64,000 nucleotides of DNA from Prinsepia uniflora (GCA_032719365.1 CM064870.1:40518194-40582193); one strand, 5' to 3'. Positions 1-11,437 are shown, counted from the first letter of the stretch. Numbers and translations are program-made. The notes: generated from the letters alone by a model not told the origin.

Positions 1-720
1 TAGATTTGAAGAGATTTAATGTATGACCGCTGTTCGGCGCATTAAATCACAAACTTAAGGTAATTATATTATAAGTAAAAATCCGCTGTTCGGTGCATTT
101 ATAATATGAATAATGTATGAAGAAATATGAGTTTGTGAAGGTATAATTTCGTGATTAATTCAAATATTTGCAATTGTAGTATGTTGTTGAAGTTTGTGTT
201 TACGGGAAGTCTACTTTGTGCATAAGTTAGAATAGAAATAGAATGAGTTTATCTATGCTTTTACTTATTTACATAATTACAAACCTCTTCAAAACCCCCC
301 TTGTTTATTCTTTATTCTTTTATTCTTTATTCTTTTATTCTTTAATGCTTTTATTCTTTCATTCCTTTATTATTTAATTTATTGATTCTTTGATTAATTA
401 ATTCCTTTATTCTTTGATTAACTAAGTCCTTTATTCTTCTATTATTTCATTCTTTAATTCGTTAATTTATTAATTCTTTGTAATTCATTAATTTATTATT
501 ATCTTGTTCATCTATTCTTTAATTGTTTAATTCTTTTATTATTTAATTCTCTAATTCATTATTCTTTTATTCATAATCCACTAACATATTATTAATGTTC
601 CCTAATATCCCCGGTTAAGAACGATCCCTATTTATCAATACTACATCTACACAAAAAGGGTTTAAATTGCATAACACTCGAATTACATGTTCAATTTAAT
701 GCGTAGTTTGAGCGTAGTCA
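1..720 (+). repeat. Partial 5' LTR of Athila-1 (3' portion)
   Basis: This is the last 720 bases of the 5' LTR, ending in GTAGTCA. It contains two of the four hairpins described for the 3' LTR (arms 13-21/40-48 and 66-74/99-107) and a pyrimidine-rich TTTATTC tract at about 300-560. The rest of the LTR, including its TATA box, lies before the window. Confidence 0.95.
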
Positions 721-725
721 ATTTT

Positions 726-743
726 TGGCGCCGTTGCCGGGGA
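726..743 (+). other. Primer-binding site, tRNA-Asp type
   Basis: TGGCGCCGTTGCCGGGGA begins six bases after the 5' LTR. Its first 17 bases are complementary to the 3' end of plant tRNA-Asp, the primer known for Athila elements. It would prime minus-strand cDNA synthesis. Confidence 0.95.
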
Positions 744-2107
744 AATTGAAAATCATTTTAATTTGTTAGTGTATGTATATAAATTGTGCATATTATACTT
801 GTTTATAAATTTTATTTTTGTTAATATTATATTTGTTTATAACATTTACTTACTTGTTTATATTTTATTTATCCATCTTATTATTGTTCTTATTATGTTT
901 GTTTATAATGCTCATACTTTACTTTTTCTTAATTTCTAATTTATACTTGTTCATAAATGTTCATAATTTTTTTTTATATATATATATTTGTTCATAATAA
1001 ATTTGATACTTGTTCATAAATGCATATTTTATATGTTCACTTTTCTTTACTTTTACTTTTATTTATTCCATTATACTTTATTCCATTAACTTAATATTCA
1101 CACTTTTTCTTTATTCCCTTAACTTAATATTCACACTTTTTCTTTATTCCCTTAACTTTAATTATATTACATTAACTTTATTCCATTAACTTTCTTTTAA
1201 TTTTATTACATAACCTTTATGTTCCACTAACTTTATGTTTACACTTATTTTATTTTTATGTAATCAATTATTTGTTTATGTCTTGTTAAACTTTAAATTT
1301 TAAATGAAAAAAAAGAAAATTCGGAATAAATAAAAAAAAATTAAAAAAAAATTTAAAAAAAAAAATTTAAAAAAAAAATTTTTAAATTTTTTTTTATGAA
1401 ACTTTATTCATCTTTGAATTTCCTAAAGTGTAAGTATTGTTTCCTATTAATTGTTTTAGAGTTGCATGAATCTCTTAGTCCCTTTTTCTTCAAAATCTTA
1501 CTTTCGGGAACAGGTAGTGCCCCTCTTATTTACTTTCTCCTTAACCCTTCATGATGTGTGGATTTCATCACCACATACCATAGACTCGAATCTATGGACA
1601 TGAGGTTGGGGCGGAGTTTGTAAACACTAGGGTTTGGTAATTCTCTACGTCATCATTTGGATTAATTATGGTGTCTAGGAGAGTTATGACTGGTGACAAG
1701 TTTTGGATTAAGAAAGGGAACACCAATGGAGTATATGCCAAGCTAGCCTCGGGGTGCTCTTAAAATTATCCTTGCTTCTCGCGTTACATCTATCTCAACT
1801 GGCCATGATTAATGTTGAATGGTGGAATGATGGTTATCAGTACGCGCAGGCCGTACGCCCAGGAAAGTACTATGAGAAGCGGAAGGAGAAAGTTATTCAT
1901 GACACTCTAAAACTCTATTTATTGCATTATTAGTTTGAATTTGGAACGTGTGCATTTTCTTTCCATTAACGTAACTTTTTGTTAATCCTGGTTTCCATTT
2001 ATGTGATACTTTATGCAAATCTCTACTATCTTACTCTTATTATCTCTTCTTGTGTATACTTGCCTTCTAACTTAGAGTTTTGTCTTCATAGAGGTACGAA
2101 CTTATGA
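744..2107 (+). other. Untranslated leader of Athila-1
   Basis: AT-rich leader between primer site and gag. It holds many short TGTTCATAA and CTTTATTCC repeats, an A-rich tract at about 1305-1395 and no long frame. A four-codon-offset upstream ATG at 2104 opens a very short frame overlapping the gag start, so initiation at 2108 needs leaky scanning or another mechanism. Confidence 0.8.
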
Positions 2108-5100
2108 ATGCGTGCTCATCAATCTAAGCTTGATCGGCTGAGAAGACAACTTGACATCTCACCAAGCAACGCCACATTCAGAGACGCACTTAAGCAAACC
2201 AGTTCGTTCGAACCTCCATCCCCAATATTCGGTGAGTCCAAAAGCGAGAAGAGTAATTCAGAAGAAGAACAGATTTTCGGAACACCGATAACCATGGCAC
2301 GAAACCTGAGTATCCGGGAGCAGACATGTGCAAACACAAATGGCACTACAGACTTCTGCATCCAGTATCCCGAGCCTCGAACCAACAAGAAAGATATTGA
2401 GCTTAAGAGTGGAGTTCTTCATCAACTACCCAAGTTCCGTGGAATCAGAAATGAAGATCCACACAAACACTTAACGGAGTTCCAATTCATCATTAGTAGT
2501 ATGTGTCCGGATGATGCGGACTTGGAAATCATGAAGCTGAAAGCTTTCCCATTGTCCTTGGAAGAAAGAGCACGGGTATGGCTTTTAAGTCTCCCACCCA
2601 ATCATATTGACTCTTGGGAGAAGTTGGTTCAGGAGTTTCTTACCAAGTACTTCCCTGCCTCAAAGATTACGGTCTTAAGAAAGGAGATCACTGGAATCAA
2701 GCAGAAAGAACATGATGAGAATTTCAGCCAGTACTATGAGAGGTTTAAGGAACTTTGTGCTTCATGCCCTACTCACGGGATCACAGAAGGCTATCTTTTA
2801 ACCTACTTTTATGAAGGACTCAAAGGTTGGGATAGAGGACTGCTCGATGCTGCAGCTAATGGAAGTTTCTTAGCTCGGAGCCTAGTAGATGGTCGTGCAC
2901 TACTTGAAAGCCGTGCACTCAATGATGCACAATACGAAGGTGCCGATCCCATTTCTAGAAAGGTACATGAGGTAAGTTCCCATGCTATAAATGATTCAAA
3001 GTTAGATAAAATCACCTCTATGCTTTCGAATATGCTTGAGCTAAAGAAACAGGTAGCTCCAGTTTGTTCCATATGCTCTCAAGGCCATCTTGAGGAACAA
3101 TGTCCCTACACTGCAAGGGAAGAAGACTCCGGAACTGAAATGGCACACGCCATTGGAGGCTATCAAGGAGGGCCAAGGACCCAAGGTTACAGTTGGAGAG
3201 ATCCGAACAACGTCCTAAACCCTCAGCACATGTCGACCGGGCCAAACCGTGTCCCAGACCAGTTCCCAAGGCCCACATGGCAACCAAGGCCCACATGGCA
3301 ACCAAGGCCCCCGGTCCCATTTTCTAACTTTTCTCATAATCATGCAAATAATCATACTTCCTCATCTTCTAATCCTGATTATGATAAAATGCTGGCTGCT
3401 CTTTCCCAAGGGCAGCAAACACTAATGGCTTCAACTCAGGCTCTTGTCACAGGTCAGCAAAATCAACAAAAAGACATCGCTGATCTCAAGGACCAAATGG
3501 GCAAAGTCGTGGACTTCATGGGTAAGATCCAAGCTAGCGGGGTGCTTCCACCTCAACCTACACCCAACCCAAATGTAAGACCTGAAGCCAATGCAATCAC
3601 CACTCGAAGTGGTAAAGTGCTCGGAGAAATAGAACCAGATCCAGCCGTTTCTGAGGCTGAAAAGCACAAGGTGGCAACTAAGACCACCATGACACAACCG
3701 CCAGTTCAACCTACCCACACACAAGGTAATAACCCAATCCCTTCAAGTTCGGTTGTTACTAATTCCCCGTTTGTGCATGCACCATTTCCAAGTAGGCTTG
3801 CCAAATCTAAGAAGAATGAATCCGATGAGGAAATCTTGGAGATCTTCAAAAGGGTGCAAATCAACATGCCCTTGATCGAGTGCATCAAACAAGTGCCGAA
3901 ATACGCAAAATTTCTGAAAGAGTTATGCACTCCAAGGCGCCAGATGAGGGAGAAGGAGGTTGTGATGGTGAGTGAAACAGTTTCTGCTGTAATCCAGCGT
4001 CGGCTACCCCCAAAGTTGAAGGATCCAGGGAGTTTTTCTGTTCCCTGCGTGATTGGTAACAAGTCATTTGATAAAGTCATGCTAGACTTAGGAGCATCCA
4101 TTAATGTTATGCCATATTCACTATATGTTGCCCTAGGTCTAGGTAAATTACAGCATGACGATATTATCATTCAGTTAGCCGATCGCTCTAATGTGTATCC
4201 TAAGGGATACATAGAAGATGTTCTTGTGCAGGTTAACCAGCTCATCTTCCCAGCTGACTTTTATGTCCTAGACATGGAGGATTCCCCTACGAATCAAGCT
4301 CCACTAATGCTGTTGGGAAGACCATTCATGAGAACTGCCAAGACAAAGATTGATGTGTTCAATGGAACATTAACTATGGAAGTAGACGGAGAGGAGATTG
4401 GCTTCAACATTTTTGATGCCATGAGGTACCCTAGTTCCGCAACTCATACTACTTTTTCTGTTGACGTGTGCACTTCTCTCGCAGAGAAACATTTTGATTC
4501 AATTCGAGAAGACACACTCAACATGATAATCCAGAAAGGAGTTGGCCTAACGCAATCAGGGGACGCCTTGGTTGAGGATACGGATTACGAACTAGAACCT
4601 CGAATTTGGGATGAAGTCATGACCCTAAATGAGACCCCCAGAATGGTGAATCATCAGGTACCCTCGTCATTTCCAATTAGTACTAATGCCACTCCTCCTT
4701 CAGTGATTCAGGCCCCAGTTCTCGAGCTCAAAGTTTTGCCTGACCACCTGAAGTATGCCTATCTTGGCTCGGACGACACTCTGCCCGTCATAGTGTCTTC
4801 TGCACTAACCGAGTCACAGGAAGATAGACTAGTACAGGTCTTGACAAAGTACAAGACAGCCATTGGATGGACTCTGTCAGATATCAAGGGAATCAGCCCT
4901 ACAACCTGTGTGCATCGAATCTTACTAGAAGATGATGCAAAGCCCTCTCGCGAAGCCCAACGTCGCCTCCATCCTCCGATGATGGAAGTTGTGAAACAAG
5001 AGGTCATCAAACTCTTGGACTGTGGTGTCATCTACCCAATTTCAGACAGTAAATGGGTCTCACCAGTCCAAGTAGTCCCAAAGAAAAGTGGAGTCACAGT

Positions 5101-7618
5101 TGTTGCGAACAGTGAAGGAGAGCTAGTGCCCCAGCGAACAGTGACCGGATACAGAGTCTGCATCGACTATCGACGCCTGAACAAAGCAACTAGGAAGGAT
5201 CACTTCCCTTTACCCTTCATTGATCAAATGCTTGAAAGGTTAGCAGGTCACTCCTATTATTGCTTTCTTGATGGTTATTCCGGGTACAATCAAATCTGTA
5301 TCGCTCAAAATGACCAAGATAAAACGACTTTCACTTGTCCTTTTGGCACTTTTGCCTACCGAAGAATGCCTTTCGGTTTATGTAACGCCCCAGGTACTTT
5401 CCAAAGATGCATGCTTTCTATTTTCTCTGAATACGTCGAAAAAATAATTGAAGTATTTATGGACGATTTTAGTGTCTTTGGGGATAGTTTTGATGCATGC
5501 TTAGAACACTTAGCACTTATCTTACAAAGGTGTGTCGAAACTAATCTGGTACTTAACTGGGAGAAATGCCATTTCATGGTTAGACAAGGGATAGTCTTGG
5601 GCCATATTGTCTCTGAAAGAGGAATTGAAGTCGATAAATCTAAAGTTGATACTGTGCGCCACTTACCCTCTCCCACTTCGGTGAGAGGAATCCGTTCATT
5701 TCTTGGTCACGCAGGATTTTACAGAAGATTTATCCAAGACTTCTCCCACATTGCAAGGCCCTTGTGCCGACTGCTTCAGAAAGAGACACCCTTCGTCTTT
5801 GATGCAGACTGTCAGGAAGCTTTTGAGAAGCTTAAAAATCTCTTAACCACTGCCCCCATTCTTTGTGCCCCTGATTGGTCCTTACCCTTTGAACTAATGT
5901 GCGATGCCTCTGATTATGCAGTTGGAGCCGTACTCGGACAAAGGCGGGATAAGAAGCCCTACGCCATCTACTATGCATCCAGAACCTTAAATGATGCCCA
6001 GATGAACTACACCACTACAGAAAAGGAGTTGCTTGCTGTTGTATTTGCTTTAGATAAATTTCGTTCTTATCTACTTCGAACTAAAGTCATTATTTACACT
6101 GATCATGCAGCACTGAAGTATCTCCTAGCCAAGAAGGAAGCGAAACCAAGATTGATCCGATGGATTCTTCTTCTTCAAGAGTTTGACATCGAGATTAAAG
6201 ATAAGAAAGGCGTAGAGAACGTGGTGGCGGATCATTTGAGTCGCATTGCACATGAGCGAGATCCTGTGGCGATTCAAGAGATGTTTCCAGACGAACAACT
6301 CTTCAGAATCGAGGGAGGTACTCCTTGGTATGCTGATATTGTCAATTATTTAGTCACCAAGCAGTTGCCCACCACCCTCTCCCGTGCACAAAGAGATAAA
6401 CTTAAGAAGCATGCTAGGCACTATATTTGGGATGAACCTTATTTGTGGAAACACTGTGCAGATTTATTGATTAGGAGATGTGTCCCTGATATTGAACATA
6501 GGTCAGTCCTAGAGTTCTGCCATAGCCATGCTTGTGGAGGCCACTTTGGATCTAGAAAAACTGCACTCAAAATCTTAGAATCTGGACTATATTGGCCCAC
6601 ACTTTTTAAAGATGCACATTCATTTTGCTTAGCCTGTGATAAATGTCAGAGATCAGGAAACTTAGGACGCAGGGATGAAATGCCACAACATTATGTTCTT
6701 ACTGTTGAAATATTTGATGTTTGGGGTATCGATTTTATGGGTCCGTTTCCTCAATCTAATGGCTATCTCTATATCTTACTTGCCGTTGATTATGTATCAA
6801 AATGGGTGGAAGCTAAGGCCACCAGGACTAATGACTCTAAAACTGTTGCAGAATTCCTCAGAACTAACATTCTTTCCAGGTTTGGGATCCCGCGGGTCCT
6901 AATAAGTGATGGAGGAAGTCATTTCTGCAACAAGACCATTGAAGCTTTACTGAAACGATATGGTGTCACTCATCGAGTATCTACACCTTACCATCCTCAA
7001 ACGAGTGGAATGGCGGAAGTCAGTAATAGAGAAATCAAGAAGATACTAGAGCGAACTGTGGGTCCTAATCGAAAGGATTGGAGCCAACGGTTGGATGATG
7101 CACTTTGGGCATACAGGACGGCCTACAAAACACCTATAGGAATGTCTCCCTATAGGTTGGTGTACGGAAAAGCATGTCACCTTCCGGTGGAACTAGAGCA
7201 TAAAGCATGGTGGGCCGTCAAAACGTTCAACATCAAGCTAGATGACGCCGGTCTGCATCGGAAGCTCCAGCTGAGTGAGCTTGAGGAAATAAGAAATGAT
7301 GCATTTGAAAGCACTCTGATCTACAAGGAAAAGGCAAAGGCATTTCATGACAAACAGATCAGGAGTAAAGCATTTGGCATTGGCCAGAAAGTTTTGCTTT
7401 TCAACTCTCGGCTTAGACTCTTTCCTGGTAAGTTATGTTCTAGATGGGTAGGACCTTTTGTTATCACTAATATTTTTGCCCATGGAGCCATACAGATAAA
7501 ACACGTTGGAACTGGAAAAGAGTTCAAGGTCAATGGCCATAGATTGAAGCATTATATCGAGGCAATTGGCGAGCACGATGTGGAGTCAGAAAGAGTGCTA
7601 CGACGTCCCATCAGATAA
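2108..7618 (+). CDS. gag-pol: Athila-type Gag-Pol polyprotein
   Basis: A single 1836-aa frame with no stop. Order seen: Gag capsid region at about residues 95-275; a shortened zinc knuckle C320-x2-C323-x3-H327-x4-C332 (one residue less than the usual CX2CX4HX4C); aspartic protease with DLGAS at D660; reverse transcriptase at about 960-1190 with FMDD at 1117-1120; RNase H beginning near D1266; integrase with an HHCC-like zinc region and a D1542, D1601, E1637 triad in exact D-35-E spacing. There is no chromodomain at the C-terminus, as expected for Athila/Tat. Gag would form cytoplasmic particles, RT/RNase H would copy the RNA, and integrase would insert the cDNA. Gag and Pol share one frame, so the Gag:Pol ratio must be set by processing or a minor product. 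All catalytic residues I checked are present, so the protein may be functional. Confidence 0.95.
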   Translation: MRAHQSKLDRLRRQLDISPSNATFRDALKQTSSFEPPSPIFGESKSEKSNSEEEQIFGTPITMARNLSIREQTCANTNGTTDFCIQYPEPRTNKKDIELKSGVLHQLPKFRGIRNEDPHKHLTEFQFIISSMCPDDADLEIMKLKAFPLSLEERARVWLLSLPPNHIDSWEKLVQEFLTKYFPASKITVLRKEITGIKQKEHDENFSQYYERFKELCASCPTHGITEGYLLTYFYEGLKGWDRGLLDAAANGSFLARSLVDGRALLESRALNDAQYEGADPISRKVHEVSSHAINDSKLDKITSMLSNMLELKKQVAPVCSICSQGHLEEQCPYTAREEDSGTEMAHAIGGYQGGPRTQGYSWRDPNNVLNPQHMSTGPNRVPDQFPRPTWQPRPTWQPRPPVPFSNFSHNHANNHTSSSSNPDYDKMLAALSQGQQTLMASTQALVTGQQNQQKDIADLKDQMGKVVDFMGKIQASGVLPPQPTPNPNVRPEANAITTRSGKVLGEIEPDPAVSEAEKHKVATKTTMTQPPVQPTHTQGNNPIPSSSVVTNSPFVHAPFPSRLAKSKKNESDEEILEIFKRVQINMPLIECIKQVPKYAKFLKELCTPRRQMREKEVVMVSETVSAVIQRRLPPKLKDPGSFSVPCVIGNKSFDKVMLDLGASINVMPYSLYVALGLGKLQHDDIIIQLADRSNVYPKGYIEDVLVQVNQLIFPADFYVLDMEDSPTNQAPLMLLGRPFMRTAKTKIDVFNGTLTMEVDGEEIGFNIFDAMRYPSSATHTTFSVDVCTSLAEKHFDSIREDTLNMIIQKGVGLTQSGDALVEDTDYELEPRIWDEVMTLNETPRMVNHQVPSSFPISTNATPPSVIQAPVLELKVLPDHLKYAYLGSDDTLPVIVSSALTESQEDRLVQVLTKYKTAIGWTLSDIKGISPTTCVHRILLEDDAKPSREAQRRLHPPMMEVVKQEVIKLLDCGVIYPISDSKWVSPVQVVPKKSGVTVVANSEGELVPQRTVTGYRVCIDYRRLNKATRKDHFPLPFIDQMLERLAGHSYYCFLDGYSGYNQICIAQNDQDKTTFTCPFGTFAYRRMPFGLCNAPGTFQRCMLSIFSEYVEKIIEVFMDDFSVFGDSFDACLEHLALILQRCVETNLVLNWEKCHFMVRQGIVLGHIVSERGIEVDKSKVDTVRHLPSPTSVRGIRSFLGHAGFYRRFIQDFSHIARPLCRLLQKETPFVFDADCQEAFEKLKNLLTTAPILCAPDWSLPFELMCDASDYAVGAVLGQRRDKKPYAIYYASRTLNDAQMNYTTTEKELLAVVFALDKFRSYLLRTKVIIYTDHAALKYLLAKKEAKPRLIRWILLLQEFDIEIKDKKGVENVVADHLSRIAHERDPVAIQEMFPDEQLFRIEGGTPWYADIVNYLVTKQLPTTLSRAQRDKLKKHARHYIWDEPYLWKHCADLLIRRCVPDIEHRSVLEFCHSHACGGHFGSRKTALKILESGLYWPTLFKDAHSFCLACDKCQRSGNLGRRDEMPQHYVLTVEIFDVWGIDFMGPFPQSNGYLYILLAVDYVSKWVEAKATRTNDSKTVAEFLRTNILSRFGIPRVLISDGGSHFCNKTIEALLKRYGVTHRVSTPYHPQTSGMAEVSNREIKKILERTVGPNRKDWSQRLDDALWAYRTAYKTPIGMSPYRLVYGKACHLPVELEHKAWWAVKTFNIKLDDAGLHRKLQLSELEEIRNDAFESTLIYKEKAKAFHDKQIRSKAFGIGQKVLLFNSRLRLFPGKLCSRWVGPFVITNIFAHGAIQIKHVGTGKEFKVNGHRLKHYIEAIGEHDVESERVLRRPIR

Positions 7619-9583
7619 ACTAAATTTGGTCTAGGCTGGATGGACGTTAAACTTCAAGCGCTTGTTGGGAGGCAACCCAATGTGTTCGCGAGTGTGAAGG
7701 AGTCATCAACACAGATTTGCTTTCTTTCAACCCTTCACTCTCTTTTATGTTTTTCTTTCTTATTTCATTTTCTTAAATCATCTTCCTTACTTTGATTCTA
7801 TGTTTAAATTACTTCGTACTTTCCTACATTGAGGACAATGTAGAATTTAAGTATGGGGGAATGATTTACAAATTTATTTGTGCATTTGAAATTGATTTAT
7901 TAAGTCTTTCTTAATTTGCAATTGTTTTATTTCCATTTGCTTGTTTTATTTCCATTTGCAATTGTTTTATTTCTTTCTCAAAAAAAAAAAAAAAAACAAA
8001 AAAAAACAAAAAATTAAATTAAAAAAAAAAAAAAAACAAAACAAAAAAATTATTATTGCTTTCTTGAGTCTTTTTAACGTAGTGTTTTTTGCGAGTCATC
8101 AAGTTGCCCTTTAACTTGTCAATGATATAAGTAAATGGAAATGATTATGTTATGGCCATAAAGATAATCACTACAACTTGAATTTGTTTGTTAATATTTT
8201 GTGATTAAGTGTTACTACTTGAAGATAATGCATGTAAATTGGTACATAAATAAGCATGATATGATAAGTATGAATCATTTGAACCTTATGTGAGCTTTAG
8301 AACTTATATACATCTTTGATGAGTGATTCATAAGTTCTTTGTTTAAATTGATATACATATGCCTCATAACTGCTTGCCATAGCTTTTAATGAACTCTAGA
8401 GCACTAGAACTTGTTCTATGTGATTTTCAAAGCTTTTAAGTCAATAAATTCTCTGATTTTGGAAATGATTAAGGCATTAGGGTTAACACCACAAATTCAA
8501 ACATCCATGTTCCCTATTTTGTGCGCACAAGTTGCGACCCCCTTAGTTTTACCCCTTTTGAGCCCACATTAAGCCTTTCTTTCCTCACCATGATTATCTA
8601 AACACTTGAGCTTAGTATAGACATCTTTTACCTTTGTTCCAAGGACTCGGTTGAAGACATAATGATTATGTAAAGAGAAAATGATGATATTGAAAGACTT
8701 TTATGTGTATTTTGTGGATTTACTTACTCAAACATTGTTGTATTTTTGACACATGTTATTACCTTGATATCTGAAAAAAAAAAAAAAAAAAAAATTGAAA
8801 AAAAAAGAAAAAAAAAAAAAAGGGAAAGATATATTGAAGTTTTTATCAAGGTAATAAGGTTTGATTATGAATGTTTGAGTTGAGTCCTTTACATTTGTAA
8901 ATCCGGCACAAAGAATGAATTCAAGGCCCAACAAGATGAAATTAGGCCTATGTTCGAAGGGATGGATTACTGACATCATTGAACTAAGGTTGGGAAGTTA
9001 TGATACGTTTTGGGAGTCTATTGAGTCTTGGAACGAATTTGAGCACCACTTGTCCTATATATTCCTTGCCTCTAAACTTAGCCCCATTACAACCTTCGTA
9101 AAGACCTTATGATCCTTAAGATGGTAAATTTTGATTAGTTGAGTCAATCACTTGAGTAAGCTTATGGTTTTGGTTCATTTGTGCAAGTATGTTTTGTTTT
9201 TATCTTGAGGTGTTTGTTTGAAATTTTGCAAAAGTACTTCATTTCGATTATGTGAGTATTTCTCACATACTTTGAGTGCAAACACAAACCCTCACAAATT
9301 GAGTGAATTTATGAGTGCATATCCTTGTGAGTTGATTCATACTTGTCTTATTCGTGCAGAACTCCATTTCACCATATTTACTCATTATCTTACTTGTTGA
9401 ACATTTTGTTACCATATATTAACTTTTGAATTCCATTTGCTTAAATGTTTTAAGTGAAAATCTTTTATGCCATGATTATAACAATGAAATTTGAGACAAA
9501 TGGTTAAGGGTCTACTTGTTTTGAATTCGTAGTTTGATTTTAGTATTTGCTAGGGACTAGCAAAGTTTAAGTGTGGGGGTATT
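7619..9583 (+). other. Athila-1 3' non-coding region and polypurine tract
   Basis: About 2 kb between pol and the 3' LTR without a convincing frame. It contains A-rich tracts (7980-8048, 8773-8820), an internal PPT-like GTATGGGGGA near 7851 following a GAGGACAATGT motif, and the terminal PPT GTGTGGGGGT at 9571-9580 just before the LTR. In many Athila elements this space holds an env-like frame; here that coding capacity is absent. Confidence 0.8.
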
Positions 9584-10286
9584 TGATAGGACGTTAAATA
9601 AGCATTATTTTATATTATTTTATACCCTTTATACTTGACTTTTAGTATTAAAATATTAAATAAATTGATAAAATAAAATATTTTGTGATTTTTAAGTTTA
9701 GATAAATAAAGTTTGTAATTTGGGGTATTTTGGCGAAAGAATCGTCTCGATCGGAATTATAACAAATAAAATATGGACGAAATTCGGTGGATTAATTAAT
9801 TTAGTTAATTAATTAATTAAATCTGTGCAGCCCAGCCCATTTCTGAAAACCCAATTGTACGGCCCAAATCCCATTTGACAAACCAGCCCGCGTGACCAGC
9901 AGCCCAGGCCCGCGTGACCAGCAGCCCAAGCGGCCCGCGTCAGCGCAGCCCGTGCGGCCCGCGTCACGCCAGCCTGCCATTCTGCCGTTCGGAGCGCGCC
10001 TGCCGAAGACAGCTTCTGCACTCCAGCTCACGCCTGCCGACCAGCCGCCTCCTTTCCGGCTCACGCCAGCCGACCAGCCGCCTCCTTTCTAGCTTGCACC
10101 CACCGAAATCTCTTTCAGCAACAATTAAGTGGATTTTCTTGCTGTTTTTCAAGCTTTTTCCTTTGTTTTGTTTAATTTCTCTTCCCCAAAAACCACCCAT
10201 ACTCATCATTTCACTTTTGAATATTTTTATTATAATTTTTGTTTAGTTTTTATTTATTTTCTAGGGTTTAATTTGAGTTTTTCCCC

Positions 10287-10294
10287 TATAAATA
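10287..10294 (+). promoter_or_regulatory. TATA box of the Athila-1 LTR promoter
   Basis: TATAAATA lies in an otherwise plain AT context after a C-rich stretch, about 700 bases into the LTR. A start site roughly 25-35 bases downstream would place all four hairpins (10431-10824) in the R/U5 region and hence at the 5' end of the RNA. Confidence 0.7.
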
Positions 10295-10430
10295 GGAGTT
10301 GATTTCACTTGTTGAAATGACTTCCAAGTAGCACAAAATTGAGCTTCTTTTAGGAGAAATCTTGGCAAAATAGTTCCAATACAATTTTGAGAGTTCAAGT
10401 CCGAATTTCCTTGTTTAATCTTCTTCCATC

Positions 10431-10824
10431 TTCATAAGGTTCCAGCCGCTGTTCGGTGTTCCTTGTGAAAAACAATCCATTGTTCTCACCCAATCTGAAA
10501 AGTGTAACATTTGCTCTCCATTCTCTTAAACTCTCTTATTTGTTATTGGTTCTAATTATAATGCAATATATGTATTGGTTTCTCCTTCCTATCTTTTGTG
10601 AAAATTGAGTATAATCTCCATGTGTTTTACTTTCTAAAAATCATTTACTTCTTACATTTTAGAGCTTAAACTTCATTTCGAAACTAAATGTTGATCCGCT
10701 GTTCGGGGCATTTAGAGTAGATTTGGAGAGATTTAATGTATGACCGCTGTTCGGCGCATTAAATCACAAACTTAAGGTAATTATATTATAAGTAAAAATC
10801 CGCTGTTCGGTGCATTTATAATAT
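10431..10824 (+). repeat. Four serial stem-loops with conserved CCGCTGTTCGG loop
   Basis: Arms seen: 10431-10439/10461-10469 (TTCATAAGG with CCTTGTGAA, one G-U pair); 10684-10690/10709-10715 (CTAAATG with CATTTAG); 10730-10738/10757-10765 (GATTTAATG with CATTAAATC); 10783-10791/10816-10824 (ATATTATAA with TTATAATAT). Each loop contains CCGCTGTTCGG (10446, 10696, 10744, 10800). The arms differ completely between hairpins while pairing is kept. The last two also occur in the 5' LTR at 13-48 and 66-107. Confidence 0.85.
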
Positions 10825-11437
10825 GAATAATGTATGAAGAAATATGAGTTTGTGAAGGTATAATTTCGTGATTAATTCAAATATTTGCAATTGTAGTATG
10901 TTGTTGAAGTTTGTGTTTACGGGAAGTCTACTTTGTGCATAAGTTAGAATAGAAATAGAATGAGTTTATCTATGCTTTTACTTATTTACATAATTACAAA
11001 CCTCTTCAAAACCCCCCTTGTTTATTCTTTATTCTTTTATTCTTTATTCTTTTATTCTTTAATGCTTTTATTCTTTCATTCCTTTATTATTTAATTTATT
11101 GATTCTTTGATTAATTAATTCCTTTATTCTTTGATTAACTAAGTCCTTTATTCTTCTATTATTTCATTCTTTAATTCGTTAATTTATTAATTCTTTGTAA
11201 TTCATTAATTTATTATTATCTTGTTCATCTATTCTTTAATTGTTTAATTCTTTTATTATTTAATTCTCTAATTCATTATTCTTTTATTCATAATCCACTA
11301 ACATATTATTAATGTTCCCTAATTTCCCCGGTTAAGAACGATCCCTATTTATCAATACTACATCTACACAAAAAGGGTTTAAATTGCATAACACTCGAAT
11401 TACATGTTCAATTTAATGCGTAGTTTGAGCGTAGTCA

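Larger units (their letters stand above)
1..11437 (+). mobile_element. Athila-type Ty3/gypsy retrotransposon, near complete (Athila-1)
   Basis: Seen: a partial 5' LTR (1-720), a primer site (726-743), an intact Gag-Pol frame (2108-7618), a long non-coding 3' region, a purine tract just before 9584 and a full 3' LTR (9584-11437). Bases 1-720 align without gaps to 10718-11437 with two differences that I can find (positions 9/10726 and 607/11324). Near-identical LTRs plus an uninterrupted frame point to a recent insertion. The tRNA-Asp primer site and the polyprotein match the Athila branch of non-chromodomain gypsy elements. The env-like frame many Athila members carry after pol is absent. The start of the 5' LTR and the left target duplication lie outside the window; the base order after 11437 predicts a GTATC duplication. 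Confidence 0.95.
9584..11437 (+). repeat. 3' LTR of Athila-1 (1854 bp)
   Basis: Starts TGATAGG after the PPT and ends GTAGTCA, with TG...CA termini. The U3 part has a GC-rich block (about 9886-10090) with a 22-bp tandem duplication. A TATAAATA box lies at 10287. The downstream, presumably transcribed part carries four stem-loops, followed by a long TTTATTC-rich pyrimidine tract. Confidence 0.95.

Noticed and set aside
7619..9583. env-like gene expected in Athila
   Set aside because: Only short frames (longest about 83 codons), broken by A-tracts; no signal peptide plus membrane-anchor frame is visible.
9813..10246. Several overlapping GC-rich open frames on both strands
   Set aside because: They come from the GC-rich, 22-bp duplicated block of the Athila LTR U3. 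No start context, no conserved protein, and the same block reads open in several frames at once.
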